A stretch of DNA of 64,000 bases, taken from NCBI GenBank assembly GCA_007844125.1, contig CM017562.1, positions 62,234,010-62,298,009 on the forward strand, in the 5' to 3' direction. The translations under genes and the position numbers were made by a program. Under the pieces are notes generated by a model that was given only the letters and a program-made list of their open reading frames with translations, was not told where the DNA came from and did no database searches. Positions within the stretch are counted from its first letter, which is position 1. Each line of letters begins with the position of its first letter. Positions 10,678 through 23,711 of the stretch are shown here, piece after piece. This DNA is from Sinonovacula constricta. Lineage: Eukaryota > Mollusca > Bivalvia > Cardiida > Solecurtidae.

Positions 10678-13217
10678 TGATTGTCCGTTCTCATGTATTT
10701 CACGTGGTAATGTTCACTATCTCACTCTCTGATTGTCCGTTCTCATGTATTCCACATGGTAAGGTTCACTAACTCACTCTCTGATTGTCCGTTCTCATGT
10801 ATTCCACATGGTAAGGTTCACAAACTCACTTTCTGATTGTCCGTTCTCATGTATTCCACATGGTAAGGTTCACAAACTCACTCTCTGATTGTTCGTTCTC
10901 TTGTATTCCACATGGTAACGTTCACTAACTGAATCTCTGATTGTCCGTTCTCGTGTATTCCACATGGTAACGTTCACTAACTCAATCTCTGATTGTCCGT
11001 TCTCATGTATTCCACATGGTAACGTTCACTAACTCAATCTCTGATTGTTCGTTCTCGTGTATTTCACATGGTAACGTTACCTAAATCACTCTCTGATTGT
11101 CCGTTCTCATGTATTCCACATGGTAACGTTCACAAACTCACTCTCTGATTGTTCGTTCTCGTGTATTCCACATGGTAACGTTCACTAACTCAATCTCTGA
11201 TTGTCCGTTCTCATGTATTCCACATGGTAACGTTCACTAACTCAATCTCTGATTGTTCGTTCTCGTGTATTCCACATGGTAACGTTCACTAACTCACTCT
11301 CTGATTGTCCGTTCTCATGTATTCCACATGGTAACGTTCACTAACTCACTCTCTGATTGTCCGTTCTCATGTATTCCACATGGTAACGTTCACTAACTCA
11401 ATCTCTGATTGTTCGTTCTCGTGTATTCCACATGGTAACGTTCACAAACTCACTCTCTGATTGTTCGTTCTCGTGTATTCCACATGGTAACGTTCACTAA
11501 CTCACTCTCTGATTGTCCGTTCTCATGTATTCCACATGGTAACGTTCACTAACTCACTCTCTGATTGTCCGTTCTCATGTATTCCACATGGTAAGGTTCA
11601 CTAACTCACTCTCTGATTGTCCGTTCTCATGTATTCCACATGGTAAGGTTCACAAACTCACTTTCTGATTGTCCGTTCTCATGTATTCCACATGGTAAGG
11701 TTCACAAACTCACTCTCTGATTGTTCGTTCTCTTGTATTCCACATGGTAACGTTCACTAACTGAATCTCTGATTGTCCGTTCTCGTGTATTCCACATGGT
11801 AACGTTCACTAACTCAATCTCTGATTGTCCGTTCTCATGTATTCCACATGGTAACGTTCACTAACTCAATCTCTGATTGTTCGTTCTCGTGTATTTCACA
11901 TGGTAACGTTACCTAAATCACTTTCTGATTGTCCGTTCTCATGTATTCCACATGGTAACGTTCACAAACTCACTCTCTGATTGTTCGTTCTCGTGTATTC
12001 CACATGGTAACGTTCACTAACTCAATCTCTGATTGTCCGTTCTCATGTATTCCACATGGTAACGTTCACTAACTCAATCTCTGATTGTTCGTTCTCGTGT
12101 ATTCCACATGGTAACGTTCACTAACTCACTCTCTGATTGTCCGTTCTCATGTATTCCACATGGTAACGTTCACTAACTCACTCTCTGATTGTCCGTTCTC
12201 ATGTATTCCACATGGTAACGTTCACTAACTCAATCTCTGATTGTTCGTTCTCGTGTATTCCACATGGTAACGTTCACAAACTCACTCTCTGATTGTTCGT
12301 TCTCGTGTATTCCACATGGTAACGTTCACTAACTCACTCTCTGATTGTCCGTTCTCATGTATTCCACATGGTAACGTTCACTAACTCACTCTCTGATTGT
12401 TCGTTCTCGTGTATTCCACATGGTAACGTTCACTAACTCAATCTCTGATTGTCCGTTCTCATGTATTCCACATGGTAACGTTCACTAACTCAATCTCTGA
12501 TTGTTCGTTCTCGTGTATTCCACATGGTAACGTTCACAAACTCACTCTCTGATTGTTCGTTCTCGTGTATTCCACATGGTAACGTTCACTAACTCAATCT
12601 CTGATTGTCCGTTCTCGTGTATTTCACATGGTAACGTTCACTAACTCAATCTCTGATTGTCCGTTCTCGTGTATTCCACATGGTAACGTTCACAAACTCA
12701 CTCTCTGATTGTCCGTTCTCGTGTATTCCACATGGTAACGTTCACTGACTCACTCTCTGATTGTCCGTTCTCATGTATTCCACATGGTAACGTTCACTAA
12801 CTCAATCTCTGATTGTCCGTTCTCGTGTATTCCATATGGTAACGTTCACTAAGTCACTCTCTGATTGTTCGTTCTCGTGTATTCCACATGGTAACGTTCA
12901 CTAACTCACTCTCTGATTGTTCGTTCTCGTGTATTCCACATGGTAAGGTTCACAAACTCTCACTCTCTGATTGTCCGTTCTCATGTATTCCACATGGTAA
13001 CGTTCACTAACTCAATCTCTGATTGTTCGTTCTCGTGTATTCCACATGGTAAGGTTCACTTACTCAATCTCTGATTGTTCGTTCTCGTGTATTCCACATG
13101 GTAACGTTCACTAACTCACTCTCTGATTGTCCGTTCTCGTGTATTCCACATGATAAGGTTCACAAACTCACTCTCTGATTGTCCGTTCTCGTGTATTCCA
13201 CATGGTAACGTTCACTA
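10678..13217. repeat. 52-bp minisatellite, about 49 copies, with HOR
   Basis: Units of 52 bp with cores CTCTCTGATTGTCCGTTCTC, TTCCACATGG and AACGTTCACTAA. Unit variants differ at TGTCC/TGTTC, CATG/CGTG and AACG/AAGG. A block of 16 units (832 bp) is duplicated almost perfectly: the CACTTTCTG variant at 10825 recurs at 11657, and TTACCTAAATCACT at about 11076 recurs at about 11908 with one substitution just after it. The match breaks near 12389. Units to the right are less ordered. Some words (CCGTTCTCA, CATGGT, CGTTCA) are shared with the 40-bp array at 203-2606. Confidence 0.97.
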
Positions 13218-14461
13218 ACCCGAAACCTGCTACTTCTGTTAATGAACCTTACTAATTGTTTATTATTCACTTACATCTCCTCGCAATGGGTCACGGCATA
13301 ATAGATAGAGACTAAGCAACTAAGATTGGATACTAACCAGACAGCTTTCTGCCGGAATCTTGCTATCCAGGATGTACATTAGTTGCATGGTCAAATCGCG
13401 CTTTGTTGATTAGCAAAGAGAGTAAACATTCGATTATAGAGATAATCACACAGAATTTTTGTGGTCACTTTATTTCACACATTTCAAATATTGTTAGAAT
13501 GTCTAGATTAATTTTAGGCTTGCACCAAAAAGTGTTCTACTGACAGTAAGGTATTTATATATACAGGCTCTTGTCTGGAACGTTTGAATTTCCGCTACTA
13601 CATGTATATTTCAGCAAATGTTTAGTCACTATTGTGTATGATAGTTTAACATAAAGTACATATTTAATTATAGTTTAAAATAGATTCCTATCAAGTATGG
13701 TGTCGAGAGATTGATAAAACGGCAATAGAAAAGAGGTAACTGAGATAAGGTATAATTTACGATGCATTTTCTATGATGATGGTAAACAGACAGTGCTTGC
13801 CAGTGCACGATACGCACTTACTATGATATATTGAGAAGAGGGTAAGCAGACAAAGAAGAACAAAACAGGAGTACTTTAATAACCTCATTCTAATAATAAT
13901 CCTGGAATATACGACAGGTTTTTTTTTTTTTTTTTTTTTCATTTTTTACATGCTGGAATATACGGCAATGGTGTCATTGTTCTTATTTGCTGGAATATAT
14001 GGCAGTTTTGTCATCTGTCAGTCAGAATTTGTCGACTGATCAGATCGGCTGACAGAACCTTTCTATTCTTTGCCTGCCAGCTATTAAATGAGTTTACACT
14101 CTGCTATTTATTAATTACATATATACCTGACATCTATTTTTGTCTCGAATGTGTATAAGAGGGCATGTGAAGGTTAGTAATGTTGTTAGTGACCATGTGG
14201 CGTACTAATAAGGAAGGTTCAAACAAATGCCTACTTTTTTCGGGATGTTTTCTTGGTATTTTCACGCTGGTGATGTTAAGATACAATCACAAGCGTCCTT
14301 TCCTCTTCCTCTCTCCTCTCTATCGCTCGAGGCAGTTTCACTTCACACCATGTTGAAATGACGCGCAAAGTAGAACACGAAAACATGTGTATAAATGTAT
14401 TTTAAATGTGTTGAATATCCTTTTTCTGTGTGTAAGCAACGCCCAAGCAAAAGAGCTATAG
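13218..14461. other. Unique sequence with poly-T
   Basis: Unique AT-rich DNA with a homopolymer T run at about 13919-13939. GCTGGAATATA-like words recur at about 13951 and 13989 (a short imperfect duplication). A pyrimidine-rich patch lies near 14298. No gene is recognised. Confidence 0.45.
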
Positions 14462-15481
14462 ATGTACCTTCCATCCCTTCATTAAATGAGATCTAACAGA
14501 ACAGCAGTAAAGTTACCATCTGTCCCTTTATTAGCCGAGATCTAGCCAGGTCACCTAAGATGTACCAGTCAGCCATTTATTGACCGAGATCTAGGATATG
14601 GAACCGTAGATTTAGCATCCTGCCCTTAATTTGTTCAAATCTTTGAATGTGAACAATAGAAGTACCATATAACCCTTCATTAGCTGAGATCTAGCAAATG
14701 AGCTGTGGAAGTACTTTATAACTTTTCATTAGCTGAGATCTAGCAAATGAGCCGCAGAAGTACCATATAACTCTTCATTAGCTGAGATCTAGCAAATGAG
14801 CCGCAGAAGTACCATATAACTCTTCATTAGCTGGGATCTAGCAAATGAGCTGTAGAAGTACCATATAACCCTTCATTAGCTGAGATCTAGCAAATGAGTT
14901 GTTGAAGTATCATATAACCCTTCATTAGCTGAGATCTAGCCAATGAGCTGTAGAAGTACCATATAACCCTTCATTAGCTGAGATCTAGCAAATGAGCCGC
15001 AGAAGTACCATATTACCCTTCATTAGCTGAGATCTAGCAAATGAGCCGCAGAAGTACCATATAACTCTTCATTAGCTGAGATCTAGCAAATGAGCCGCAG
15101 AAGTACCATATAACTCTTCATTAGCTGAGATCTAGCAAATGAGCTATTGAAGTACCACACAACTCTTCATTAGCTGAGATCTAGCAAATGAGCTATTGAA
15201 GTACCATATAACTCTTCATTAGCTGAGATCTAGCAAATGAGCTATTGAAGTACCATATAACTCTTCATTAGCTGAGATTTGAGATCTAGCAAATGAGCCG
15301 CAGAAGTACCATATAACCCTTCATTAGCTGAGATCTAGCAAATGAGCCGCAGAAGTACCATATAACTCTTCATTAGCTGAGATCTAGCAAATGAGCCGCA
15401 GAAGTACCATTTAAACTTCATTAGCTGAGATCTAGCAAATGAGCCACAGAAGTACCATATTACCCTTCATTAGCTGGGATC
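14462..15481. repeat. 49-bp minisatellite, about 21 copies
   Basis: Units of 49 bp with the core CATTAGCTGAGATCTAGCAA, a GAGCCGCAGAAGTACC segment and CATATAACTCTT. The first five or so units (14462-14690) are strongly diverged, so the array shows old units on the left and homogenised units to the right. One unit near 15273 carries an internal GAGATTT partial duplication. Almost every unit carries AGATCT. Confidence 0.96.
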
Positions 15482-16578
15482 ATCTAGATTTTGCAGCTCG
15501 GGTTTCAAGTATGACGATAATTCTGGCTCGAGTGAGGGCACATATGTGTTTATCCAGTTGATATCTGTCTCCAGAAAGATCAAAGGGAGAATATGTGATG
15601 TAAATATATTCTTCCCAAAACTGCAGAAGGTCGTTGGTTCAAATCCCATCCTGGGTGATAGGTTTTTCGCAATATTATTAACATTAAAACACATAATCAC
15701 GCATATTAAAGTACTTTTGGGGGAAAATATAATGTGTGTTGTACAAAAAGTATACAGTAGTTGCAGCTGAAGATAACAAAAATGACTAAAATGGCTTGAG
15801 TTGAAACTCGCCGAAATTTAAAGCGTAAGTAATGTTTTTCTAATAGGGCATGTATTGTTCTTTATACAGAGTTCAAACAAGCATTGCAGTTTACAAGTAA
15901 CACGTTCTATCATCGTCGTCTATGTCAGATTGAAAACGAATACGAAAATATGACAACGTTCAAATGTGACTTTAATGTAAGTTTTGAAATTAACTTTATA
16001 TAAATGAGACTCTTATCATGCTTCCTTCAGTACAGCCTGTATACAGACTACATAAACTTGGGATAGAAAATGCAAGACCATGCCTTTGTGTGATATAGTG
16101 TATCCATTTACAGGCCCGCCAAGTCGTTGAGCCCTTATCACACTAGTTTAGGCCGTGGTTACCCAGCGAGACAACACGGTGTGACGTCGATTGACGTGTG
16201 TTGTGATTATATCGTTCACCGCCGCACTATATTGTTTTATTAACTTCAGTTAATTAGACCGTGGCCTAAGTTAAAAGACTGTAGAGTGTTGTGTAACCTC
16301 TTTTCCCAGTTTTTGCTGAACAATTTCGAGACGATATGGTTAGCAAAGGAGCCTACAGTCATAAATGTGTCATAAAGCACTCGATTGTTTTTTACTTTTT
16401 ACTGTAGGGAACTACACAAACAACTTACATGCTTGACGTTTACAGCAAACTTAGCTGGGGGAGTACTGTTTCTTATTCAAATAATAACGGTTCCAGAACA
16501 AAACGTGAACTTATAGACGTTGTTTAAAATCCTCTTAAAATGCTTGTTAGTTGTATTTTAGGTAGCGGAGAGTCGGTT
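15482..16578. other. Unique sequence with a tRNA-like B box
   Basis: GGTTCAAATCC at 15636-15646 (+ strand) matches a polymerase III B box. Its reverse complement encodes the GFEPTT peptide commonly seen where tRNA-derived repeats are translated, so a SINE head or tRNA relic is likely around 15610-15665. The rest is AT-rich and unassigned. Near 16155 and 16258 the words TTAGGCCGTGG and CCGTGGCCTAA form an imperfect inverted pair. Confidence 0.4.
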
Positions 16579-16607
16579 TAATAATAATAATAATAATAAT
16601 AATAATG

Positions 16608-16662
<55 letters not shown>

Positions 16663-16700
16663 ATGTAATAATAATAAAAATAATAATAATAATAATAAAA
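16579..16700. repeat. AAT trinucleotide microsatellite
   Basis: Long (AAT)n run interrupted by ATGATA and ACATGTAATAATAATAAAAA. It gives a poly-isoleucine frame on the - strand that is not a gene. Confidence 0.97.
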
Positions 16701-17689
16701 GCGTCAATAAATGGGTAGTATGCATGTATCATTTATTGTGTTGGCACCATAGTACTATAATTATTAGGAATGCATCTGTACCGTTCCTGTAAGCATCTAC
16801 ATTGGATTGCAACACTGTTAGCGGAATCTACAAATCAGTCAACAAGAATGCAATTAGATTAATGTCATTTGAATATTTGATTTGCTGTGCCATGGCGTTG
16901 ACATCAGAATGTATGCATTCGAATTTATTTTATGTTTCAAAATGTCAAATCACGGGAATATCGGGGACAAATGTCGTCAGAGTAAATATCTCGTCTGCTA
17001 ACTTGACGGATGTTGGAGATTTGTGATTAATTACTGTTGCCGTTTATAGAATCAAGCGTTTTATTTAACAATTTATATTAACACGGATGTCTTCTAGTCG
17101 CTAAGGATCTTAAAGTTCTTTATACATCTTTTGCTTCATCTAAAGTGAACTCAAATCAATTACGCATGTTTGAATGTCAATTTTACAATAATAACAAAAC
17201 AACAACACTACTGTATATTATGCGGTTTTGTTGTTGTTGTTGTTGTTGTTGTAAGTGTGCAGTATTTTTTTTTAAATAATTCGACGAGATAGTAAAATAG
17301 TATCAATGGCGATGTACAGCTATATTTGGTGAGGGAAGGTTCCAGACAATGTTCTGTGTATAACCACCGGCACATATTAAGTCCTTGTAGGTGGGTCTCA
17401 CATGTACAGTTGTCTGTTTGTAACTCAGAAGTGCAGTGCATGCATATATGGTGTTGCATAAGTATTGCGATTGTTGTTGTTTTTAAGTCGGAACATAGTT
17501 TTGCTGTCAAAGGTATTTTACTTGAGATTTCTTTGGAAATCATAAGCTCGTTGACGTTCATTTACTGGTCTTTGGTTTGCTTTTTGTTAAATTTCATCTA
17601 GACAATTACGTATTATCACGTTGACGACGTGTTCTTGTTGCCGGAACACCACAAACAGTTGTCTAAGTACAATTACCGTCGCACTACAG
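16701..17689. other. Unique sequence with (TGT)n tract
   Basis: Unique DNA with a short TTGTTGTTG tract near 17227-17250 and another near 17470. The region 17340-17440 contains ATAACCACCGGCACAT, weakly like the SINE family at 26495 and 53795. No gene is supported. Confidence 0.4.
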
Positions 17690-17765
17690 ATCAGTTGGTA
17701 AATCGCCCGTCAAGTTCTTGCCTCAACCGGGACTCGAACCAATGGGACAAGAAAACTACGAGCGC
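17690..17765 (-). repeat. tRNA-derived SINE head, minus strand
   Basis: GGACTCGAACC at 17730-17740 is the reverse complement of a perfect B box (GGTTCGAGTCC). The flank (CTCAACCGGGACTCGAACC) looks like the T-arm side of a tRNA-derived SINE. The A box is not clear and the body cannot be delimited. Confidence 0.45.
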
Positions 17766-18037
17766 CCAATGAATGTGCTATCACTGATAATTAGAACGGT
17801 TTACAATAACTGTTTATCATGTGGCACGTGTCAACAATATATAATAAAATCGAGATACTATTTATCTTTCATAAACATGTCTAGGCACTTGACCAAACAT
17901 TATTGTAAGTTAATTACATCTGGACAAAGAACCTTATGTTTGCTAGAAAAATAAAAACAGATGTGTGTTGTTGTTGGTCATATGTCGTCAATATTAGTGA
18001 AAGTGCATGATTTTAGAATATAACACTCTGTCTTTAA
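17766..18037. other. Unique flank of large array
   Basis: AT-rich DNA. ATG at 17877 opens a nine-codon frame MSRHLTKHY ending in T|GTAAGT at 17904; see findings. Otherwise unassigned. Confidence 0.4.
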
Positions 18038-21000
18038 ACGAATATATCTGGTTATCCTCCATATTATAGACAACATGCAGAATATATCTGGTTAGCCCCC
18101 ATATTATAGACAACATGCAGAATATATCTGGTTAGCCCCCATATTATAGACAACATGCAGAATATATCTGATTAGCCTCCCCATATTTTAGACAACATGC
18201 CGAATATATCTGGTTAGCGTCCATATTATAGACAACATGCAGAATATATCTGGTTAGCGTCCATATTATAGACAACATGCAGAATTTATCTGGTTAGCCT
18301 CCCTATATTATAGACAACATGCAGAATATATCTGGTTAGCCTTCCCATATTATAGACAACATGCAGAATATATCTGGTTAGCCTCCATATTATAGACAAC
18401 ATGCAGAATATATCTGGTTAGCCTCCATATTATAGACAACATGCAGAATATATCTGGTTAGCCTCCATATTATAGACAACATGCAGAATATATCTGGTTA
18501 GACTCCATATTATAGACAACATGCAGAATATATCTGGTTAGCCTCCATATTATAGACAACATGCAGAATATATCTGTTAGACTCCAATATTATAGACAAC
18601 AGCAGAATATATCTGGTTAGCCTCCATATTATAGACAACATGCAGAATATATCTGGTTAGCCTCCCATATTATAGACAAACATGCAGAATATATCTGGTT
18701 AGCCTCCATATTATAGACAACATGCAGAATATATCTGGTTAGCCTCCATATTATAGACAACATGCAGAATATATCTGGTTAGCCTCCCATATTATAGACA
18801 ACATGCAGAATATATCTGGTTAGCCTCCATATTATAGACAACATGCAGAATATATCTGGTTAGCCTCCATATTATAGACAACATGCAGAATATATCTGGT
18901 TAGCCTCCATATTATAGACAACATGCAGAATATATCTGGTTAGCCTCCATATTATAGACAACATGCAGAATATATCTGGTTAGCCTCCATATTATAGACA
19001 ACATGCAGAATATATCTGGTTAGCCTCCATATTATAGACAACATGCAGAATATATCTGGTTAGCCTCCATATTATAGACAACATGCAGAATATATCTGGT
19101 TAGCCTCCATATTATAGACACATGCAGAATTAATCTGGTTAGCCTCCATATTATAGACAAATGCAGAATATATCTGTTTGAGCCTAGCCAGCAGAATATA
19201 TTGTTAGACAAACACTGCAGAATATATCTGGTTAGCCGCCTCCATATTATAGACAACATGCAGAATATATCTGGTTAGACTCCATATTATAGACAACATG
19301 CAGAATATATCTGGTTAGCCTCCCATCTTATCAACCCAATATTAGCCTCCATTTAGACAACATGCAGAATATATCTGGTTAGACTCCCATATTATAGACA
19401 CATGCAGAATATATCTGGTTAGCCCCCCATATTATAGACAACATGCAGAATATATCTGGTTAGCCTCCATATTATAGACAACATGCAGAATATATCTGGT
19501 TAGCCTCCCCATATTATAGACAACATGCAGAATATATCTGGTTAGCCTCCTATATAGACCAAAGGCATACTGGTTAACCCTATATGACAACATGCAGAAT
19601 ATATCTGGTGAGCCTCCATATTAGACAACATGCAAATATATCTGGTTAGCCTCCATATTATAGACAACATGCAGAATATATCTGGTTAGCCTCCCCATAT
19701 TATAGACAACATGCAGAATATATCTGGTTAGCCTCCCCATATTATAGACAACATGCAGAATATATCTGGTTAGCCTCCCCATATTATAGACAACATGCAG
19801 AATTTATCTGGTTAGCCTCCCCATATTATAGACAACATGCAGAATATATCTGGTTAGACTCCATATTATAGACAACATGCAGAATATATCTGGTTAGCCT
19901 CCCCATATTATAGACAACATGCAGAATATATCTGGTTAGCCTCCCCATATTATAGACAACATGCAGAATAATATCTGGGTAGCCTCCCCATATTATAGAC
20001 AACATCAGAATATATCTGGTAGCCTCCCATAGTTATAGACAACATGCAGAATATATCTGGTTAGACTCCATATTATAGACAACATGCAGAATATATCTGT
20101 TAGCCTCCATATTATAGACACATGCAGAATATATCTGGTTAGCCTCCATCTGGTTAGCCTCCATATTATAGACAACATGCAGAATATATCTGGTTAGCCT
20201 CCCCATATTATAGACAACATGCAGAATATATCTGGTTAGCCTCCATATTATAGACAACATGCAGAATATATCTGGTTAGCCTCCATATTATAGACAACAT
20301 GCAGAATATATCTGGTTAGCCTCCATATTATAGACAACATGCAGAATATATCTGGTTAGCCTCCATATTATAGACAACATGCAGAATATATCTGGTTAGC
20401 CTCCATATTATAGACAACATGCAGAATATATCTGGTTAGCCTCCCCATATTATAGACAACATGCAGAATATATCTGGTTAGCCTCCATATTATAGGACAA
20501 CATGCAGAATATATCTGGTAGCCTCCCCATATTATAGACAACATGCAGAATATATCTGTTAGCCTCCATATTATAGACAACATGCAGAATATATCTGGTT
20601 AGCCTCCATATATAGACAACATGCAGAATATATCTGGTTAGACTCCATATTATAGACAACATGCAGAATATATCTGGTTAGCCTCTCCATATTATAGACA
20701 ACATGCAGATATATCTGGTTAGCCTCCATATTATAGACAACATGCAGAATATATCTGGTAAGCCTCCCCATATTATAGACAACATGCAGAATATATCTGG
20801 TTAGCCTCCCCATATTATAGACAACATGCAGAATATATCTGGTTAGACTCCATATTATAGACAACATGCAGAATATATCTGGTAAGCCTCCCCATATTAT
20901 AGACAACATGCAGAATATATCTGGTTAGCGTCCATATTATAGACAACATGCAGAATATATCTGGTTAGCCTCCATATTATAGACAACATGCAGAATATAT

Positions 21001-22551
21001 CTGGTTAGCCTCCATATTATAGACAACATGCAGAATATATCTGGTTAGACTCCATATTATAGACAACATGCAGAATATATCTGGTTAGCCTCCATATTAT
21101 AGACAACATGCAGAATATATCTGGTTAGCCTCCCCATATTATAGACAACATGCAGAATATATCTGGTTAGCCTCCATATTATAGACAACATGCAGAATAT
21201 ATCTGGTTAGCCTCCATATTATAGACAACATGCAGAATATATCTGGTTAGACTCCATATTATAGACAACATGCAGAATATATCTGGTTAGCCTCCCCATA
21301 TTATAGACAACATGCCGAATATATCTGGTTAGTGTCCATATTATAGACAACATGCAGAAATATCTGGTTAGCCTCCCTATTATAGACAACATGCAGAATA
21401 TCTGGTTAGCCTCCATATTATAGACAACATGCAGAATATATCTGGTTAGCCTCCATATTATAGACAACATGCAGAATATATCTGGTTAGCCTCCATATTA
21501 TAGACAACATGCAGAATATATCTGGTTAGCCTCCATATTATAGACAACATGCAGAATATATCTGGTTAGCCTCCATATTATAGACAACATGCAGAATATA
21601 TCTGGTTAGCCTCCATATTATAGACAACATGCAGAATATATCTGGTTAGCCTCCATATTATAGACAACATGCAGAATATATCTGGTTAGCCTCCATATTA
21701 TAGACAACATGCAGAATATCTGGTTAGCCTCCATATTATAGACAACATGCAGAATATATCTGGTTAGCCTCCATATTAGACAACATGCAGAATATATCTG
21801 GTTAGCCTCCCTATTATAGACAACATGCAGAATATATCTGGTTAGCCTCCCTTATAGACAACATGCAGAATATATCTGGTTAGCCTCCACATTATAGACA
21901 ACATGCAGAATATATCTGGTTAGCCTCCATATTATATACAACATGCAGAATATATCTGGTTAGCCTCCATATTATAGACAACATGCAGAATATATCTGGT
22001 TAGCCTCCATATTATAGACAACATGCAGAATATATCTGGTTAGCCTCCATATTATAGACAACATGCAGAATATATCTGGTTAGCCTCCATATTATAGACA
22101 ACATGCAGAATATATCTGGTTAGCCTCCATATTATAGACAACATGCAGAATATATCTGGTTAGCCTCCATATTATAGACAACATGCAGAATATATCTGGT
22201 TAGCCTCCATATTATAGACAACATGCAGAATATATCTGGTTAGCCTCCATATTATAGACAACATGCAGAATATATCTGGTTAGCCTCCATATTATAGACA
22301 ACATACAGAATATATCTGGTTAGCCTCCACACATTATAGACAACATGCAGAATATATCTGGTTAGCCTCCATATTACAGACAACATGCAGAATATATCTG
22401 GTTAGACTCCATATTATAGACAACATGCAGAATATATCTGGTTAGCCTCCATATTATAGACAACATGGCGAATATATCTGGTTAGCGTCCATATTATAGA
22501 CAACATGCAGAATATATCTGGTTAGCCTTCCCATATTATAGACAACATGCA
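18038..22551. repeat. 40-bp satellite-like array, about 113 copies
   Basis: Units of 40 bp with the cores AATATATCTGGTTAGCCTCC and ATATTATAGACAACATGCAG. Long stretches are perfectly homogenised (about 18840-19100 and 21480-21710). A marked variant with CATGCCGAATA or AGCGTCC recurs near 18200, 20925, 21315 and 22470, which indicates higher-order duplication. Between about 18590 and 20900 many units carry one- or two-base insertions and deletions, and 19150-19380 and 19545-19625 are badly scrambled. Those may be true decay or errors of long-read assembly. Short - strand frames with repeated CMLSIIW and RYILHVVYN are repeat translations. Confidence 0.97.
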
Positions 22552-23120
22552 ATACGTTTTGGGTAGCATATGTCATAGTTGAAGGCCACTTGACCGAACA
22601 ATATTTTAGCCCACTTCAAGTCAAAGTATTCATCTTGAGGTTTCTTATTCTTGTAAGTTCGTTTATGTCTTACGTCTGATAAGGCTTTGTATTGCAAAAA
22701 AACACAAATTCTTTGACCTTATGTGCATTGCATCAACTATCTTTGTGCAAATATTTGCTGTTATTGTACAATAACTTATGGAACGACACCACTCGGAGTT
22801 TTGCAATTTAGGACAGTCAGCGAAACAATAGACGACCGAACTGTGCTTTTTACACCACGCTTATGCAAATAGTGTAGAGCTGGATCATAGGTTATATTAT
22901 AGGGGTTGTCTGGGGAGAGTACGCTACTTGTAACCATGCTTCTACTTATACATTTATTTATTAATTTCTGCTTGTTTTAATATGTTATTAACATATTTAG
23001 AAGATTAGATGTTAAGTATCCCCTAGTTGCTGACCCTTTACTGGACTGTTAGGTTATTATCCCGTGTGTCTGTCCCGGGAGTAGAGTTGTGTGTCCCAAT
23101 CTTTAGACATAATGCTGGTT
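22552..23120. other. Unique sequence upstream of candidate first exon
   Basis: Unique DNA after the satellite. It could contain upstream promoter sequence of the exon at 23588, but no specific promoter element is convincing. Confidence 0.4.
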
Positions 23121-23216
23121 CACGCACGCACGCACGCACGCTCGCACACACACCCTCTCCCTCTTTCTCTCTCTCTCTCTCTTCCTCCCTCTCTCTCTCT
23201 CTCTCCATCTCTCTCT

Positions 23217-23249
<33 letters not shown>

Positions 23250-23262
23250 ACTTACTCTCTAC
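23121..23262. repeat. CACG and CT microsatellites
   Basis: A CACGCACGCACG run followed by a long CT/CCCT pyrimidine tract (about 23148-23250). The tract lies about 330 bp upstream of the candidate start codon at 23588 and could form non-B DNA in a promoter. It also creates Ser/Leu-rich frames that are not genes. Confidence 0.93.
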
Positions 23263-23587
23263 TACTACAGGGATAGCATTAGGTTTCCTCTCCAGTAATG
23301 CATATACACAACACGCAAGCCATATACAACAGTCATGTCTAAGAAATGTGTGGCAACAAACCAGTTTTAGTTTTTCGATGAAAACAGTCTACAAGATACA
23401 TTAACGTCATCCAACATTACGTCCGTATCGCTTGTGATGTTCAGTATACACGGACAACTTTGTCTGACGCAGCGTGACTCTCCAAGCCAGCTTAATGGAC
23501 TTGTCGTGATATTTTACATTTCAGGATATTTAAGTGAGGACCGTTTAAGTAAAAGTGCGGATTAACAGCGGGTAAGATCCGTCCAAG

Positions 23588-23711
23588 ATGGCGGATATAA
23601 TCCATAAAATCTTCGGTCAGAAGCACAGCCATAGCAGCAAGCACGGGGAGTCGAGCAAGAAGGACGACAAGGACCCACAAGAAGGCTACACCAAACAACA
23701 GGCTGACTTCT
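23588..23711 (+). CDS. Candidate first coding exon A, unknown protein
   Basis: ATG in a good animal context (GTCCAAGATGGCGG) opens 41 codons plus one base and meets the donor GTAAGT at 23712. The peptide starts MADIIHKIFGQKHSHSSKHG, then an acidic/lysine-rich hydrophilic stretch (SSKKDDKDPQEGY) and ends KQQADF. There is no signal peptide or membrane segment. The intron continues with a stop soon after the donor (GTAAGTAATAA), so the donor is needed for a longer protein. The last exon base is T, rare at donor position -1. The same phase and base occur in the candidate exons at 39655 and 61706, which suggests all three splice to one downstream exon. The protein family is not recognised. Being a leading exon of a real gene is likely but unproven without transcripts. 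Confidence 0.55.

Noticed and set aside
15470..15700. 76-codon protein with MGFEPTTF
   Set aside because: This peptide is the reverse translation of a tRNA-like B box and is a known artefact of tRNA-derived repeats.
20033..21470. Short minus-strand proteins with repeated CMLSIIW and RYILHVVYN
   Set aside because: Pure translation of the 40-bp satellite; frames end wherever a unit has an indel.
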